Assembly (NCBI GenBank): GCA_022600195.1
Contig: JAHZKX010000082.1
Location: forward strand, 58,496 to 122,495
Source of the DNA: Planctomycetota bacterium
GTDB taxonomy: Bacteria > Planctomycetota > Planctomycetia > Planctomycetales > Planctomycetaceae
DNA: 64,000 nt
Direction of reading: 5' to 3'
Part shown: positions 28,182 to 37,923 of the stretch, piece after piece
Position numbering within the stretch: position 1 is the stretch's first letter
Layout of the letters: every line of letters starts with the position of its first letter
Translations under genes and position numbers: made by a program
The notes under the pieces: generated by a model
What the model was told of the DNA's origin: nothing
Seen by the model: the letters and a program-made list of their open reading frames with translations, nothing else
Database searches by the model: none

Positions 28182-30275
28182 ATGCCCGGAATGCAAGTGT
28201 TTCTGAATCGAACTCATTTCATAGCTTCAGTTTTCTTTTTAGCGGTCACCGGTATTCTTCTTTGCGGTTCGTCTCTCCAGGCAGATGAAAAGAAGCCTGC
28301 GAATGAATCGAAACAGTCTGAAAAAACTCCCCCACCGAAAAAAGAGGTGATTGAAAAAAATCCCTTTCCCAATCGGCCTGCGGCTCCCAGCCTGGACGGT
28401 GGAAAGGAATGGTTGAATACATCCGGTGAGATCACGCTAAAAGACCTGCGAGGCAAGGTCGTCCTGATCGATTTCTGGACATACTGCTGTATTAATTGCA
28501 TGCACGTCTTGCCTGATCTGGCTTATCTTGAGAAGAAGTACCCCAACGAACTGGTTGTGATCGGTTGCCACTCTGCCAAATTCGAAAATGAAAAAGAGAC
28601 CGACAACATCCGCCGTGCGATTCAACGTTATGAGATTAAACACCCGGTCATCAACGATTCAGATATGACGGTCTGGCGAAAATATGGCGTGCGCGCATGG
28701 CCTTCGATGGTACTCATTGATCCGGAAGGAAAATACTGCGGGCATTTGTCTGGAGAAGGGAACCGCGAGATTCTTGTGAAGGTCCTGGATCGCCTGATTG
28801 CATATCATCGTGACAAAGGAACGCTTGACGAAACCCCCTTCCAGTTTGAGTTGGAGTCAGCCAAGTTAAAACCTACACCTTTGAAGTTCCCCGGCAAGAT
28901 CCTTGCGGATGTACCTCATCAGCGACTCTTTATTTCCGATAGCAATCATAACCGAATTGTGATTACTTCGCTTGATGGAAAATTGATCGATGTCATTGGC
29001 TCGGGACAAATCGGCAAAAAAGATGGGGACTACAAAACAGCCTCTTTTGATCATCCGCAAGGCATGGCACTGGTCGGAAATACGCTGTATGTCGCTGATA
29101 CAGAAAATCATATGATTCGCACCGTGGATCTCTCTAAGAAAAAGGTGCAGACATTAGCGGGAACTGGCGAGCAAGCTCGCTATCGTTCTCCAGGTGGGAA
29201 ACTCAGAGAGTCGGCTCTCAACAGTCCGTGGGCATTAGCTGAAATCAACGGCGTGCTCTATATCTGTATGGCAGGGCCACATCAAATTTGGTCGCACAAA
29301 CTAGGTTCGGATGAAATCGGCGTTTATGCCGGTTCAGGTCGTGAAGATATTACCAACGGTTCTCTGGAAGCATCTGCTTTTGCACAAACGTCTGACATCA
29401 CCGTTGATGGTGATGTGTTCTACGTTGTTGACAGTGAAGGGTCAGCTGTTCGAAAAGTAGATACCAAAAAGGGACTTGTGACAACGATTGCAGGTACGTC
29501 CGACCTGGAACGCGGCCGATCCCTGTTTGAGTTCGGTGATAAAGATGGCATTGGTAATAAGTCACGCTTGCAACATCCGTTGGGAGTTCTGTTTGACAAG
29601 GGCCGCCTCTTTGTCGCTGACACTTATAATCACAAACTCAAAACCATCGATCTTAAAACGAATGAGGTCAAAACGTTTTTGGGAACAGGTAACGACGGCG
29701 ACGCTCTCAATCCTGTTGAATTCTCAGAACCCTCAGGTTTGGCATTAGTTGGAGATCGACTGTTTGTGGCTGATACAAATAATCATCGTATTTGTGTCGT
29801 GAACCTGAAAGATAATAAAGTCAGCGAATTCAAAGTGAAGGGCTTAGCTCCACCCAGTCCTGCGAAAAAGTCGGACAACAGTTTTACCGTAACCGGGAAA
29901 CAGACTGTAACCGTTCCTTCACAAAAGCTGGCAGCCAACAGCCCACTCAAAATCAGTGTGGTTCCTAAACTACCTGCCGAATTTAAGCTTTCCCCTCTGG
30001 CGCCCTCGAAGTTTTCTTTCAAATCAGACACAGATACACAAGAAACTGTATTGAAAGGAAAGGCTAAGGTTGCAGGAGATCAAATCATGATCGAGCTTCC
30101 TGCTCTGAAAAATCAAGAGGGAACCTATTTGTTAAGTCTACGTTTTGGATATTGCCGGGATGGAGTCGGTGGTCTGTGTAAACAACATACCGCACAGTGG
30201 AAAATCCCAATACAAATTGCAGCTGACGGAAAAATGAAGCAGATTTCACTGGCGTTGGATCTTTCCAAAGACTGA
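28182..30275 (+). CDS. Thioredoxin-like protein with NHL beta-propeller (NHLRC2-like)
   Basis: 697 residues with a signal peptide (FFLAVTGILLCGSSLQA). A thioredoxin/TlpA domain (about 60-210) has the active-site CCINC, with redox Cys103-Ile-Asn-Cys106 after FWTY, the form seen in NHLRC2 proteins. NHL repeats follow, about six blades: VPHQRLFISDSNHNRIVI, LYVADTENHMIRTVDL, FYVVDSEGSAVRKVD, LFVADTYNHKLKTIDL, LFVADTNNHRICVVNL. A C-terminal beta domain has CRDGVGGLCKQH. Probably a periplasmic disulfide reductase or sensor with a protein-binding propeller. Partner unknown. Confidence 0.9.
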   Translation: MPGMQVFLNRTHFIASVFFLAVTGILLCGSSLQADEKKPANESKQSEKTPPPKKEVIEKNPFPNRPAAPSLDGGKEWLNTSGEITLKDLRGKVVLIDFWTYCCINCMHVLPDLAYLEKKYPNELVVIGCHSAKFENEKETDNIRRAIQRYEIKHPVINDSDMTVWRKYGVRAWPSMVLIDPEGKYCGHLSGEGNREILVKVLDRLIAYHRDKGTLDETPFQFELESAKLKPTPLKFPGKILADVPHQRLFISDSNHNRIVITSLDGKLIDVIGSGQIGKKDGDYKTASFDHPQGMALVGNTLYVADTENHMIRTVDLSKKKVQTLAGTGEQARYRSPGGKLRESALNSPWALAEINGVLYICMAGPHQIWSHKLGSDEIGVYAGSGREDITNGSLEASAFAQTSDITVDGDVFYVVDSEGSAVRKVDTKKGLVTTIAGTSDLERGRSLFEFGDKDGIGNKSRLQHPLGVLFDKGRLFVADTYNHKLKTIDLKTNEVKTFLGTGNDGDALNPVEFSEPSGLALVGDRLFVADTNNHRICVVNLKDNKVSEFKVKGLAPPSPAKKSDNSFTVTGKQTVTVPSQKLAANSPLKISVVPKLPAEFKLSPLAPSKFSFKSDTDTQETVLKGKAKVAGDQIMIELPALKNQEGTYLLSLRFGYCRDGVGGLCKQHTAQWKIPIQIAADGKMKQISLALDLSKD

Positions 30276-30301
30276 ATGATCGTTTTACATCGAAATTTAA
30301 C

Positions 30302-30346
30302 AACGGTTATTTGTCTCTCAAGTGGATTGACAAATAACCGTTTTTT
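30302..30346 (+). terminator. Rho-independent terminator after the thioredoxin/NHL gene
   Basis: A perfect 14-bp stem, AACGGTTATTTGTC with GACAAATAACCGTT, around a 13-base loop and followed by TTTT. It lies 26 bases after the stop codon. Confidence 0.93.
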
Positions 30347-30457
30347 GTTGACCGAACACAAGGATGAACTGGGAATGTCAGGGTTAAATATTACAAAACC
30401 AATCTCTCTCTCTTGAGATGACTCGTGTATCTATCGTTGGCGACAGGATGAACCTTT

Positions 30458-30730
30458 ATGGTCAAGAATCAAAAAAACTATCAACGGGCCAAAGGCCGCG
30501 TCGAAAAAAAGATCGGATTTATGATTCATGCCAGTATCTATTTTTTCGTGAATGCGGGGTTAATAACGTTAAATCTGACACGTTCTCCGGAAAAACTTTG
30601 GTTCATCTGGCCATTGGGAGGCTGGGGGATCGGACTTTTATTCCATGCCTTGAAAGTATTTGGTACCGGCAGCGCGGCACGCTGGAAAGAAAGAATGATT
30701 GAGAAAGAGCAATCAAAGCTCGATCAGTGA
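30458..30730 (+). CDS. 2TM domain-containing small membrane protein
   Basis: 90 residues. Two membrane helices (FMIHASIYFFVNAGLITLNL and WFIWPLGGWGIGLLFHALKVF) are flanked by basic helices, the 2TM-domain pattern. AGGA lies 10 bases before the ATG. The family's biochemical role is not established; members also occur fused to histidine kinases. It precedes the copper ATPase by about 30 bases and is probably cotranscribed with it. Confidence 0.8.
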   Translation: MVKNQKNYQRAKGRVEKKIGFMIHASIYFFVNAGLITLNLTRSPEKLWFIWPLGGWGIGLLFHALKVFGTGSAARWKERMIEKEQSKLDQ

Positions 30731-30761
30731 ACTTCTTAAATTGAAATGAAACAGGATGAGT

Positions 30762-33119
30762 ATGACCGCCATTGATCCAATTTGCCATATGGAAGTAGAC
30801 GAGTCCAAAGCATTAAAGGAAACCGTTGATCATCAGACCTGGTACTTCTGCAGTCAGGGTTGTCGTGACAAATTTCTGGCGCAGCATCTTGATGTCAACG
30901 AGTCGAAGCCCGCAGACAAATCAGAATGTTGTCATCATTCCGATCATCAGCATGAGAATCCTGTTGAAAAACCAGAAGCGAAAGAAAAGGGGGCTTTACC
31001 ACCTGGTACGATTTATTCCTGTCCGATGCACCCTGAAGTGGAGCAGCAAGGGCCTGGAAGTTGTCCCATCTGTGGCATGGATCTGGAACCGATCATGCCT
31101 CAAAAAGAGGAATCACCTGAAGAAGTGGCCGAGTATGAATTGATGGCCCGTCGCTTTTGGGGAGGTTTGATCTTGGGGTTACCTGTCTTTCTCTTGGCGA
31201 TGACGCCGATGACAGGACTCCCTGTTCATCAATGGATTCCTCTCAAAGTCTCAGGATGGCTCCAGTTCCTTCTCAGTACGCCTGTCTTGTTCTGGGCCGG
31301 CTGGCCTTTATATGAACGCGCCTGGCGTTCTATTTGCAGCTTGAATCTCAATATGTTCACCCTGATTGGCATCGGAACGGGAACCGCGTATGTCTACAGC
31401 GTCATTGCACTCCTCTTTCCCGGAATCTTTCCCGAATCCTTTCGGCAGGCGGGTACGGTGGAGCTTTACTTTGAGGCGACCGTGGTGATTACCGTCCTCG
31501 TCTTATTGGGACAGATGCTGGAGCTGAGAGCCCGCAAGCGAACCAATAGCGCCATTCAGGATTTGCTTTCTCTGGCGCCACCAACGGCGTTGCTGGTGAT
31601 CGAGGGTGAGGAACAGGAGATTCCTTTAGAAGAGGTACAGGTGGGAAATCTGCTGCGCGTGCGTCCGGGTGAAAAAATTCCCGTCGATGGCGAGATTCAC
31701 GAAGGGAAAAGTCTGATTGATGAATCGATGATTACGGGCGAATCGGTGCCCGTTTCAAAAGTGCAGGGGGCAGAAGTGATTGGAGGCACTGTGAATCAGA
31801 CAGGTTCTTTCATCATGGAAGCCCGGAAAGTAGGCAGTGATACGCTATTGTCGCAAATCATCCAGATGGTTTCCAGCGCACAACGCAGCCGTGCTCCCAT
31901 TCAGCGCGTGGTAGATACAATTGCTGCCCGCTTTGTGCCTACGGTATTATTGATTTCGATTGTGACTTTTTTGCTTTGGAGTTGGCTGGGCCCTGAGCCG
32001 CGATTTGCCTATGCCTTGATCAATGCCGTAGCAGTCCTGATTATCGCCTGCCCATGTGCGCTGGGGTTGGCCACGCCGATGTCGATTATGGTAGGTGTGG
32101 GACGCGGCGCAAAAAGTGGAATTTTGATTAAAAATGCCGAAGTTCTGGAGACCCTGCAAGCAGTCGATACACTGGTCGTCGACAAGACAGGGACTCTGAC
32201 GGAAGGGAAACCAAAGCTCACAGAATGCATCACAGCCGACGCGTTTAATCAGTCTGAGATGTTACTGCTGGCCGCTTCCGTGGAACAGCAGAGTGAGCAT
32301 CCGCTCTCGCAGGCTGTTGTGCTGGCTGCGAAAGCACGCAATCTGACTCCATTAACGGTTTCCGATTTTGAATCGGTGACCGGCTCTGGTGTCAAAGGTG
32401 TAGTGGATGGGAAACCAGTTCTGATAGGTAGCGCCGGGTTTCTGAACGAACAATCGACCATCATCAACGATGAATTCATGTCAAACGCCAACAGGCTTCG
32501 CGAACAGGGACAGGGCGTGATCTTCGTTGCCGTCGCAGGTGAGCTGGCAGGTCTTCTGTCTGTTTCCGATCCGATTAAGGAAACGACTCCGCAGGCGATT
32601 GAAAAGCTGCATCAACTGGGATTGAAAATTGTAATGTTAACGGGCGACAATGAAAAAACAGCGCATGCCGTGGCGCAGTCGTTAAACATCGATGAAGTTG
32701 AAGCGGGTGTGAAACCGCTGGATAAATACGAGAAAATCAAAACACTGCGTGCTGCGGGCCATAAAGTAGCGATGGCCGGTGATGGAATTAATGATGCACC
32801 GGCGCTGGCAGAAGCCGATGTGGGAATTGCCATGGGCACGGGCACGGATATTGCCATTGAAAGTGCCGAGGTGACTTTGGTGAAGGGGGATTTAAGGGGT
32901 GTGGCGGAATCCATTTACTTAAGTCGTCTGGTGATGCGCAACATTCATCAAAATCTGTTATTTGCCTTTGGCTATAATGCGTTGGGAATCCCCATAGCAG
33001 CCGGGATTCTCTATCCGTTCTTCGGTTTACTATTGAGCCCGATGATTGCCGCCGCCGCGATGAGCTTCAGCTCCATCTCGGTCATCGCCAATGCCTTGAG
33101 ACTCAGAACACAAAACTGA
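30762..33119 (+). CDS. Cu(I)-transporting P-type ATPase (P1B-1) with YHS and heavy-metal-binding domains
   Basis: 785 residues from ATG 30762 (AGGA 5 bases upstream; an ATG at 30756 is also possible). N-terminal YHS domain ([22 protein letters not shown]), a His-rich linker ([11 protein letters not shown]), then a heavy-metal-binding domain ([26 protein letters not shown]). Eight helices are expected. The CPC metal site is IACPCALG (about 430-432), phosphatase motif TGES, phosphorylated Asp474 in DKTGT, and [17 protein letters not shown] in TM7 and [15 protein letters not shown] in TM8 mark the Cu(I) subgroup. It exports copper from the cytoplasm; the usual HMA domains are replaced by YHS/HMBD. 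Confidence 0.96.
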   Translation: MTAIDPICHMEVDESKALKETVDHQTWYFCSQGCRDKFLAQHLDVNESKPADKSECCHHSDHQHENPVEKPEAKEKGALPPGTIYSCPMHPEVEQQGPGSCPICGMDLEPIMPQKEESPEEVAEYELMARRFWGGLILGLPVFLLAMTPMTGLPVHQWIPLKVSGWLQFLLSTPVLFWAGWPLYERAWRSICSLNLNMFTLIGIGTGTAYVYSVIALLFPGIFPESFRQAGTVELYFEATVVITVLVLLGQMLELRARKRTNSAIQDLLSLAPPTALLVIEGEEQEIPLEEVQVGNLLRVRPGEKIPVDGEIHEGKSLIDESMITGESVPVSKVQGAEVIGGTVNQTGSFIMEARKVGSDTLLSQIIQMVSSAQRSRAPIQRVVDTIAARFVPTVLLISIVTFLLWSWLGPEPRFAYALINAVAVLIIACPCALGLATPMSIMVGVGRGAKSGILIKNAEVLETLQAVDTLVVDKTGTLTEGKPKLTECITADAFNQSEMLLLAASVEQQSEHPLSQAVVLAAKARNLTPLTVSDFESVTGSGVKGVVDGKPVLIGSAGFLNEQSTIINDEFMSNANRLREQGQGVIFVAVAGELAGLLSVSDPIKETTPQAIEKLHQLGLKIVMLTGDNEKTAHAVAQSLNIDEVEAGVKPLDKYEKIKTLRAAGHKVAMAGDGINDAPALAEADVGIAMGTGTDIAIESAEVTLVKGDLRGVAESIYLSRLVMRNIHQNLLFAFGYNALGIPIAAGILYPFFGLLLSPMIAAAAMSFSSISVIANALRLRTQN

Positions 33120-33132
33120 CTCGATTTCGAAT

Positions 33133-34008
33133 TCATTTCTTTTTTGGCAGGGGTTTATCAGGTTTCTCGCCGCCGACAATGCGTCTGATTTCTTTTAATA
33201 ACAGATAATGACCAGGTTCAAGCATGCTGCCATGAGTAAAACCGTCCAGTTCAAATAATTGTACCTGTTTGTGTCCGACCACTTTGAGCAGACGATGCAT
33301 GTAAGCGTTTTCTTCATAGCGCGTGGGGAATTCGAGTTCGCGGTCGCCCGTAATCAGCAGGATCGGCGGTGCATCTTTGCGGGCGTGAAATAGCGGGGCC
33401 ATGTCGTCAATTATTGGTTGATCTCGTTCGATACCCATTTCCTCCCGGACCGTCATATGTGTGATACAATGCCCGCTATAGGGAATCAAACCTGCAATTT
33501 TGTTGGCGTCAATTTTATGAGTGGCTAACCAGCGTTTATCCAGACCGAGCATACTGGTGAGATAACCTCCTGCAGAATGGCCGGCTACAAATATCAGATC
33601 GGGATCACCGCCATATTCAGCGACATGCTGGAAAGTCCAGGCGACTGCGGCCGCTGCGTCTTCCAGATAAGACGGCTTTTTAGCTTTGGGATATAACCGA
33701 TAATTGACTGCTACAATGGCAATGCCCTGATTCTTCAATTCCTCCGGAATGACTTTCTTGCCACCCTTTAAGCCCCCACCATGAAACCAGACAACAGTCG
33801 GGTAGTCTTTGATTGTTGTGGGATAATAAAAATCAAGTTTGCAGCGCTCGCGCATATACTCAGTCTGCTGCCGTTGATCTGCATCACGATAAGAGAGATC
33901 AGAAAGTGTTTTATAAGGACCCTCACTCTCCTGAGCCGAATTCGTCTGAAAGGGGAATGCGATTAATGCGATGAAGTAGAGCAGGTGGCGAAATTGACAT
34001 CGTCTCAT
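33133..34008 (-). CDS. Exported alpha/beta-hydrolase esterase
   Basis: 291 residues with a signal peptide (LLYFIALIAFPFQTNSAQ). The oxyanion-hole motif is HGGGLKGGKK, the nucleophile elbow G-H-S-A-G (VAGHSAGGYL), the Asp in ITGDRELEF and the His in GFTHGSM. It belongs to the carboxylesterase/BD-FAE-like group that removes acetyl or feruloyl groups from polysaccharides. Together with the neighbouring sulfatases a role in glycan side-chain removal is plausible, but this is inference. Confidence 0.9.
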   Translation of the reverse strand: MRRCQFRHLLYFIALIAFPFQTNSAQESEGPYKTLSDLSYRDADQRQQTEYMRERCKLDFYYPTTIKDYPTVVWFHGGGLKGGKKVIPEELKNQGIAIVAVNYRLYPKAKKPSYLEDAAAAVAWTFQHVAEYGGDPDLIFVAGHSAGGYLTSMLGLDKRWLATHKIDANKIAGLIPYSGHCITHMTVREEMGIERDQPIIDDMAPLFHARKDAPPILLITGDRELEFPTRYEENAYMHRLLKVVGHKQVQLFELDGFTHGSMLEPGHYLLLKEIRRIVGGEKPDKPLPKKK

Positions 34009-34083
34009 GGCAGTTCCTCTAGTGGTCTATCAAAATCTCAATCGACTCGTGGTTTATTGTTTCCCTCTGTAAGTGAGGTAGAC

Positions 34084-35628
34084 TCATGATGCATCCCGGC
34101 GTTTTTTCAATTCCGGAAAGCGGTCATCAGTATCTCCGGTCTGTTGCTTGAGCTGACTCAACTGATGTTTCAATTTCTTAAGAGTTGATTGATAAGCGGG
34201 ATCCGCAATCACATTCTGCATTTCGCGAGGATCTTTTCGCAAATCATAGAGTTCCCAGTGCGGGGAGGTGGGAGTTTTGACAGCTCCCGGGGCATCCAGA
34301 GGCAGACCATAAAAGAAGATCAACTTAAAATCTTTCGTTCGGATTCCGTAATGCGCGGGATTGTCATGGTGTGCCATGTGCATCCAATAACGATAATACG
34401 TGGCATCAGGCCAATCCGCTGGTGTAGGCTCGCCTTTCAGAATCGGTAAAAAGGAGCGTCCCTGCATGAACTCCGGCTTCTTGACACCTGCCATCTCCAG
34501 CAGAGTGGGGGCAAAGTCGACATTATTGATCATGGTGCCATTTTTGGAATGGGCTTTAATCCATTTTGGATAACGTGCAATGAAAGGCATTCGTAAAGAT
34601 TCTTCATACATCCAGCGTTTATCGATATAGTCATGCTCGCCCAGCATAAATCCCTGGTCTGCTGTGTAGACAATAATGGTATTATCCAGCTCACCAGTCG
34701 CTTTGAGATGTTCCACCAGTCGTTTGATATTGTCATCCACGCCTCGTACGCAACGCAGAAACTTTTTGAGATAACGTTGATATGATTCTCCGGTGTATTT
34801 TTCAGCAGACAGTTTTTCATCGACAAACATATGATGCCCCATATTCCGCCGTTTGTTTCGAGGGCCTACCGAAGTACCATAAAGCGCCTGGCCAAGCGGG
34901 CCATGCTTTCCGCGTGTTCGCAGTGATTCCGGTTCCGGAATGGTGACATCCTGATAGAGCCAGTCATACCGCTCCGCATTTTCAAAATTGTCATGCGGTG
35001 CCTTGAAGTGATGCATCAAAAAGAATGGTTTCTTTTTCTGTTTTCGATTCTTCAACCATTTAAGTGAGATATCTGTGATCGCATCTGAAGAATGTTTCGA
35101 ATCATAGCGGTTCGAACGAAACTCATTTTTTGGCCATGGCTTGGGACCCCTCACACGAAAAACAGGATTGAAATAACTTCCCTGTCCGGGCAAGACGGTA
35201 TAAAAGTCAAAAGCGGCTGGCTCTTTCTTGAGATGCCATTTTCCGATCATGGCAGTTTCATAACCCGCTTCTTTGATGAGCCGTGCCAGATGTTGTTGTT
35301 CCTCACCGATGGCGCCATTCAATGTGGTCACTCCGTTGACGTGAGAGTATTGCCCTGTCATCAAGGTCGCGCGGCTGGGTGTGCAGATCGAGTTTGTACA
35401 AAACACGTTCTTAAGTAACATGCCTTCGCTGGCCAGACGATCTAATGTGGGGGTGGGATTGACAACCGCCAACCGTCCCTGGTAAGCGCCTATCGAATGG
35501 GCGGCGTGATCATCTGACATGATGTATAAAATGTTCGGTTTTTGTTCCGCAGCTCGAACTGCAGACGTCGCCATACAGAAAATCGCGATGCTGCACAGAA
35601 CGAATGATATAAAATACCTGGTTTGCAT
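34084..35628 (-). CDS. Exported formylglycine sulfatase (iduronate-2-sulfatase/choline-sulfatase-like)
   Basis: 514 residues from ATG 35628, where a signal peptide starts (FISFVLCSIAIFCMATSAVRA); the frame extends to 35679 without coding character. Metal-binding Asp39-Asp40 in IMSDDHAAH and signature Cys82-Thr-Pro-Ser-Arg86 in SICTPSRATLMTGQ. GKWHLKK, YTADQGFMLGEHDYIDKRWMYEE and FKAPHDN are typical of the group acting on glucosamine- or iduronate-sulfate. It is divergent from the next sulfatase, and the 213 bases between their starts should hold promoters for both. Confidence 0.94.
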   Translation of the reverse strand: MQTRYFISFVLCSIAIFCMATSAVRAAEQKPNILYIMSDDHAAHSIGAYQGRLAVVNPTPTLDRLASEGMLLKNVFCTNSICTPSRATLMTGQYSHVNGVTTLNGAIGEEQQHLARLIKEAGYETAMIGKWHLKKEPAAFDFYTVLPGQGSYFNPVFRVRGPKPWPKNEFRSNRYDSKHSSDAITDISLKWLKNRKQKKKPFFLMHHFKAPHDNFENAERYDWLYQDVTIPEPESLRTRGKHGPLGQALYGTSVGPRNKRRNMGHHMFVDEKLSAEKYTGESYQRYLKKFLRCVRGVDDNIKRLVEHLKATGELDNTIIVYTADQGFMLGEHDYIDKRWMYEESLRMPFIARYPKWIKAHSKNGTMINNVDFAPTLLEMAGVKKPEFMQGRSFLPILKGEPTPADWPDATYYRYWMHMAHHDNPAHYGIRTKDFKLIFFYGLPLDAPGAVKTPTSPHWELYDLRKDPREMQNVIADPAYQSTLKKLKHQLSQLKQQTGDTDDRFPELKKRRDAS

Positions 35629-35841
35629 TGTTGTTCTCGATAAAAAAAAAGAGATGAAACTGACGAACCCTGTACACACAGTTCTTCAGGAGACATGTTT
35701 GCAGAGTTCTCATAGAAAGAATAGACTGGGATTATATCATGCCTCATGGGGAGATTAAAATCGATCAATATACATGATTTTGAGTTTCACCAATTAATAC
35801 GATCATCAGCTCGTTTCATACTTAATTTTGGAAATCACAAT

Positions 35842-37608
35842 ATGACACATCTTAAATTATTCTGTCTGACTTGCTCCGTCTTCGTTATAGTTTTATTTAG
35901 TAATCTGATATCTGAAGCCCGCTCTGCTGAACACACGAATGTCATACTCATCATGACAGACGATCAGGGAGGCTGGGATTACGGATTCATGGGGAACAAA
36001 ATCCTGAATACTCCCAATCTGGATGCAATGGCCGCCGGCGGTGCTCGTCTGGATCGCTTCTATGTCAGTCCCGTTTGTACGCCCACGAGGGCGAATCTGA
36101 TGACGGGCCGTTATAACTATCGTACGCGCGCCATCGATACCTATATTGGGCGTGCGATGCTGGAGCCCGAAGAAGTGACCATCGCCGAAGCATTATCGCC
36201 TGCCGGCTATGCGACGGGAATCTTTGGAAAGTGGCATCTTGGTGATTCTTATCCCATGCGTCCACAGGATCAGGGCTTTCAGGAAGTCCTCGTTCACCGG
36301 GGAGGTGGCATTGGACAACCCAGCGACCCCCCGGAAGGAGCTGGCAAATACACAGACCCCGTTCTGTTTCATAATGGCGAACAAAAACAGATGAAAGGTT
36401 ATTGTACCGACGTTTATTTTGACCATGCGATGAAATTCATTCAGAAAAATGAATCACAGGAGAAACCGACCTTTATGTATATCGCTACCAATGCACCACA
36501 CGGTCCATTTCATGATGTACCTGAAGACTTGCGTGAAAAATACGAAGCAATGGATTTGAACGATGCCTATGGTTTCGATATGAGTAAAAGAAGGAAAAAC
36601 AAGAAGCAGTTCGACAAAACGGCGCGCATCTTTTCCATGATTGAAAATATTGATCAAAATATTGGTAAACTCTTTCAGCATCTGAAAAAAATTGGCGCTT
36701 ACGAGAATACGCTGGTTTTGTTTTTGAATGACAACGGCCCCAACGGTCCCCGATTTGTAGGATCCCATCGTGGAACGAAAGGGACTGTGAATGAGGGAGG
36801 AATTCGGTCTGTGCTGCTGGCACATTGGCCCGCTCAGTTGAAAGCGGGAACAGTCAATGACCGGATTGCCGCCCATTATGATATTTTTCCGACGATCCTT
36901 GCGGCGACTGGAGTGAAGAAACCTCAAGCATTAAAACTGGATGGAGTGAACGTTTTACCTCTGTTGAAAAATGAAGCGAAAAACTGGCCCGATCGATCTC
37001 TCTATCTGCAATGGCATCGCGGCGATCAACCCACGCCACATACCAATGCTGCGGTTGTGATGCAGGATTATAAAATGACATTTTCAAAACAGGGTGAACC
37101 AGGAAAGTTATTTGACCTTCGCAATGATCAAGCGGAACGCACCGATATTGCCAGAAACAAATCAACTTTAGCCAATGAGCTGACGCAGAAATATGACGCA
37201 TGGTTTGCGGATGTGAGTTCCACACGCCCTGATAATTACGCGCCCCCTCGCATTCATATCGGCAATGCGAAAGAACCAACGACGGTCTTAACCCGCCAGG
37301 ATTGGCGTTACGCGGGTCGCAAAGGAAAAGGTTGGACACGTGATGCACGCGGCAACTGGTTGGTGAATGTTGAGCGAACGGGTACCTATGACATAAAAGT
37401 GCAATTTAAGAAAGTACGAGAAAAGTCAGGAACGGAATTGACTGTCAAGGTGGGAGCAGACCAGGTTCAAGCCAAAGTTCCTGCCGACCGTTCAGAATAT
37501 GTGTTCTCGGATGTCACTCTCCAGCAGGGAAAACAAACGATTGATGTCAAAGTCGTGGAAGATAACCTCACGCGTGGTCCTATGCTGGTTTATCTTACGA
37601 AAAAATAG
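35842..37608 (+). CDS. Exported formylglycine sulfatase with C-terminal beta-sandwich module
   Basis: 588 residues from ATG 35842 (signal FCLTCSVFVIVLFSNLISEA); the frame begins at 35746 but the first 32 residues look untranslated. Asp40-Asp41 in IMTDDQGGWD; signature Cys79-Thr-Pro-Thr-Arg83 in PVCTPTRANLMTGRYNY. GKWHLGDSYP, LNDNGPNGPRF and HRGTKGTVNEGG follow. The last about 100 residues (TGTYDIKVQFKKV, QQGKQTIDVKVVED) look like a carbohydrate-binding-like beta-sandwich. A CTACTTTC/GAAAGTAG hairpin lies 30 bases after the stop. Confidence 0.94.
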   Translation: MTHLKLFCLTCSVFVIVLFSNLISEARSAEHTNVILIMTDDQGGWDYGFMGNKILNTPNLDAMAAGGARLDRFYVSPVCTPTRANLMTGRYNYRTRAIDTYIGRAMLEPEEVTIAEALSPAGYATGIFGKWHLGDSYPMRPQDQGFQEVLVHRGGGIGQPSDPPEGAGKYTDPVLFHNGEQKQMKGYCTDVYFDHAMKFIQKNESQEKPTFMYIATNAPHGPFHDVPEDLREKYEAMDLNDAYGFDMSKRRKNKKQFDKTARIFSMIENIDQNIGKLFQHLKKIGAYENTLVLFLNDNGPNGPRFVGSHRGTKGTVNEGGIRSVLLAHWPAQLKAGTVNDRIAAHYDIFPTILAATGVKKPQALKLDGVNVLPLLKNEAKNWPDRSLYLQWHRGDQPTPHTNAAVVMQDYKMTFSKQGEPGKLFDLRNDQAERTDIARNKSTLANELTQKYDAWFADVSSTRPDNYAPPRIHIGNAKEPTTVLTRQDWRYAGRKGKGWTRDARGNWLVNVERTGTYDIKVQFKKVREKSGTELTVKVGADQVQAKVPADRSEYVFSDVTLQQGKQTIDVKVVEDNLTRGPMLVYLTKK

Positions 37609-37923
37609 ACTACAACCAGAAATTAGTGATTTTCCAGTCTACTTTCTTGAAGAATCTGTGAAAGTAGGCCCATCTGGAATGGCCTTAGGTGCTGATTCCA
37701 TTTAACATAAATAAGGAAAATTAAATTATGGGAGATTCACTTTCTTGACGATTGGTTTCTGTCGATTTTGCTTGATAAAGATCCAGCGGATTGTCAGGGA
37801 AAACGTAAAGAGAAAAGGTGAAGACTTCAAGAAAAAATTCCAATCGAGATGCAACTGTAAATCAATAATCACACCAACCCGCCGATGAGTTTGTCGGCCT
37901 GCCTCTTTTCATGGAAATGATTA
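37609..37923. other. 315-base intergenic region with one hairpin, no gene seen
   Basis: CTACTTTC (37639-37646) pairs with GAAAGTAG (37660-37667), 8 bp around 13 bases, but no T-run follows, so termination there is uncertain. The rest is the leader of the oxidoreductase gene. A TTGACG at 37745 has no -10 at a good distance. Confidence 0.5.
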
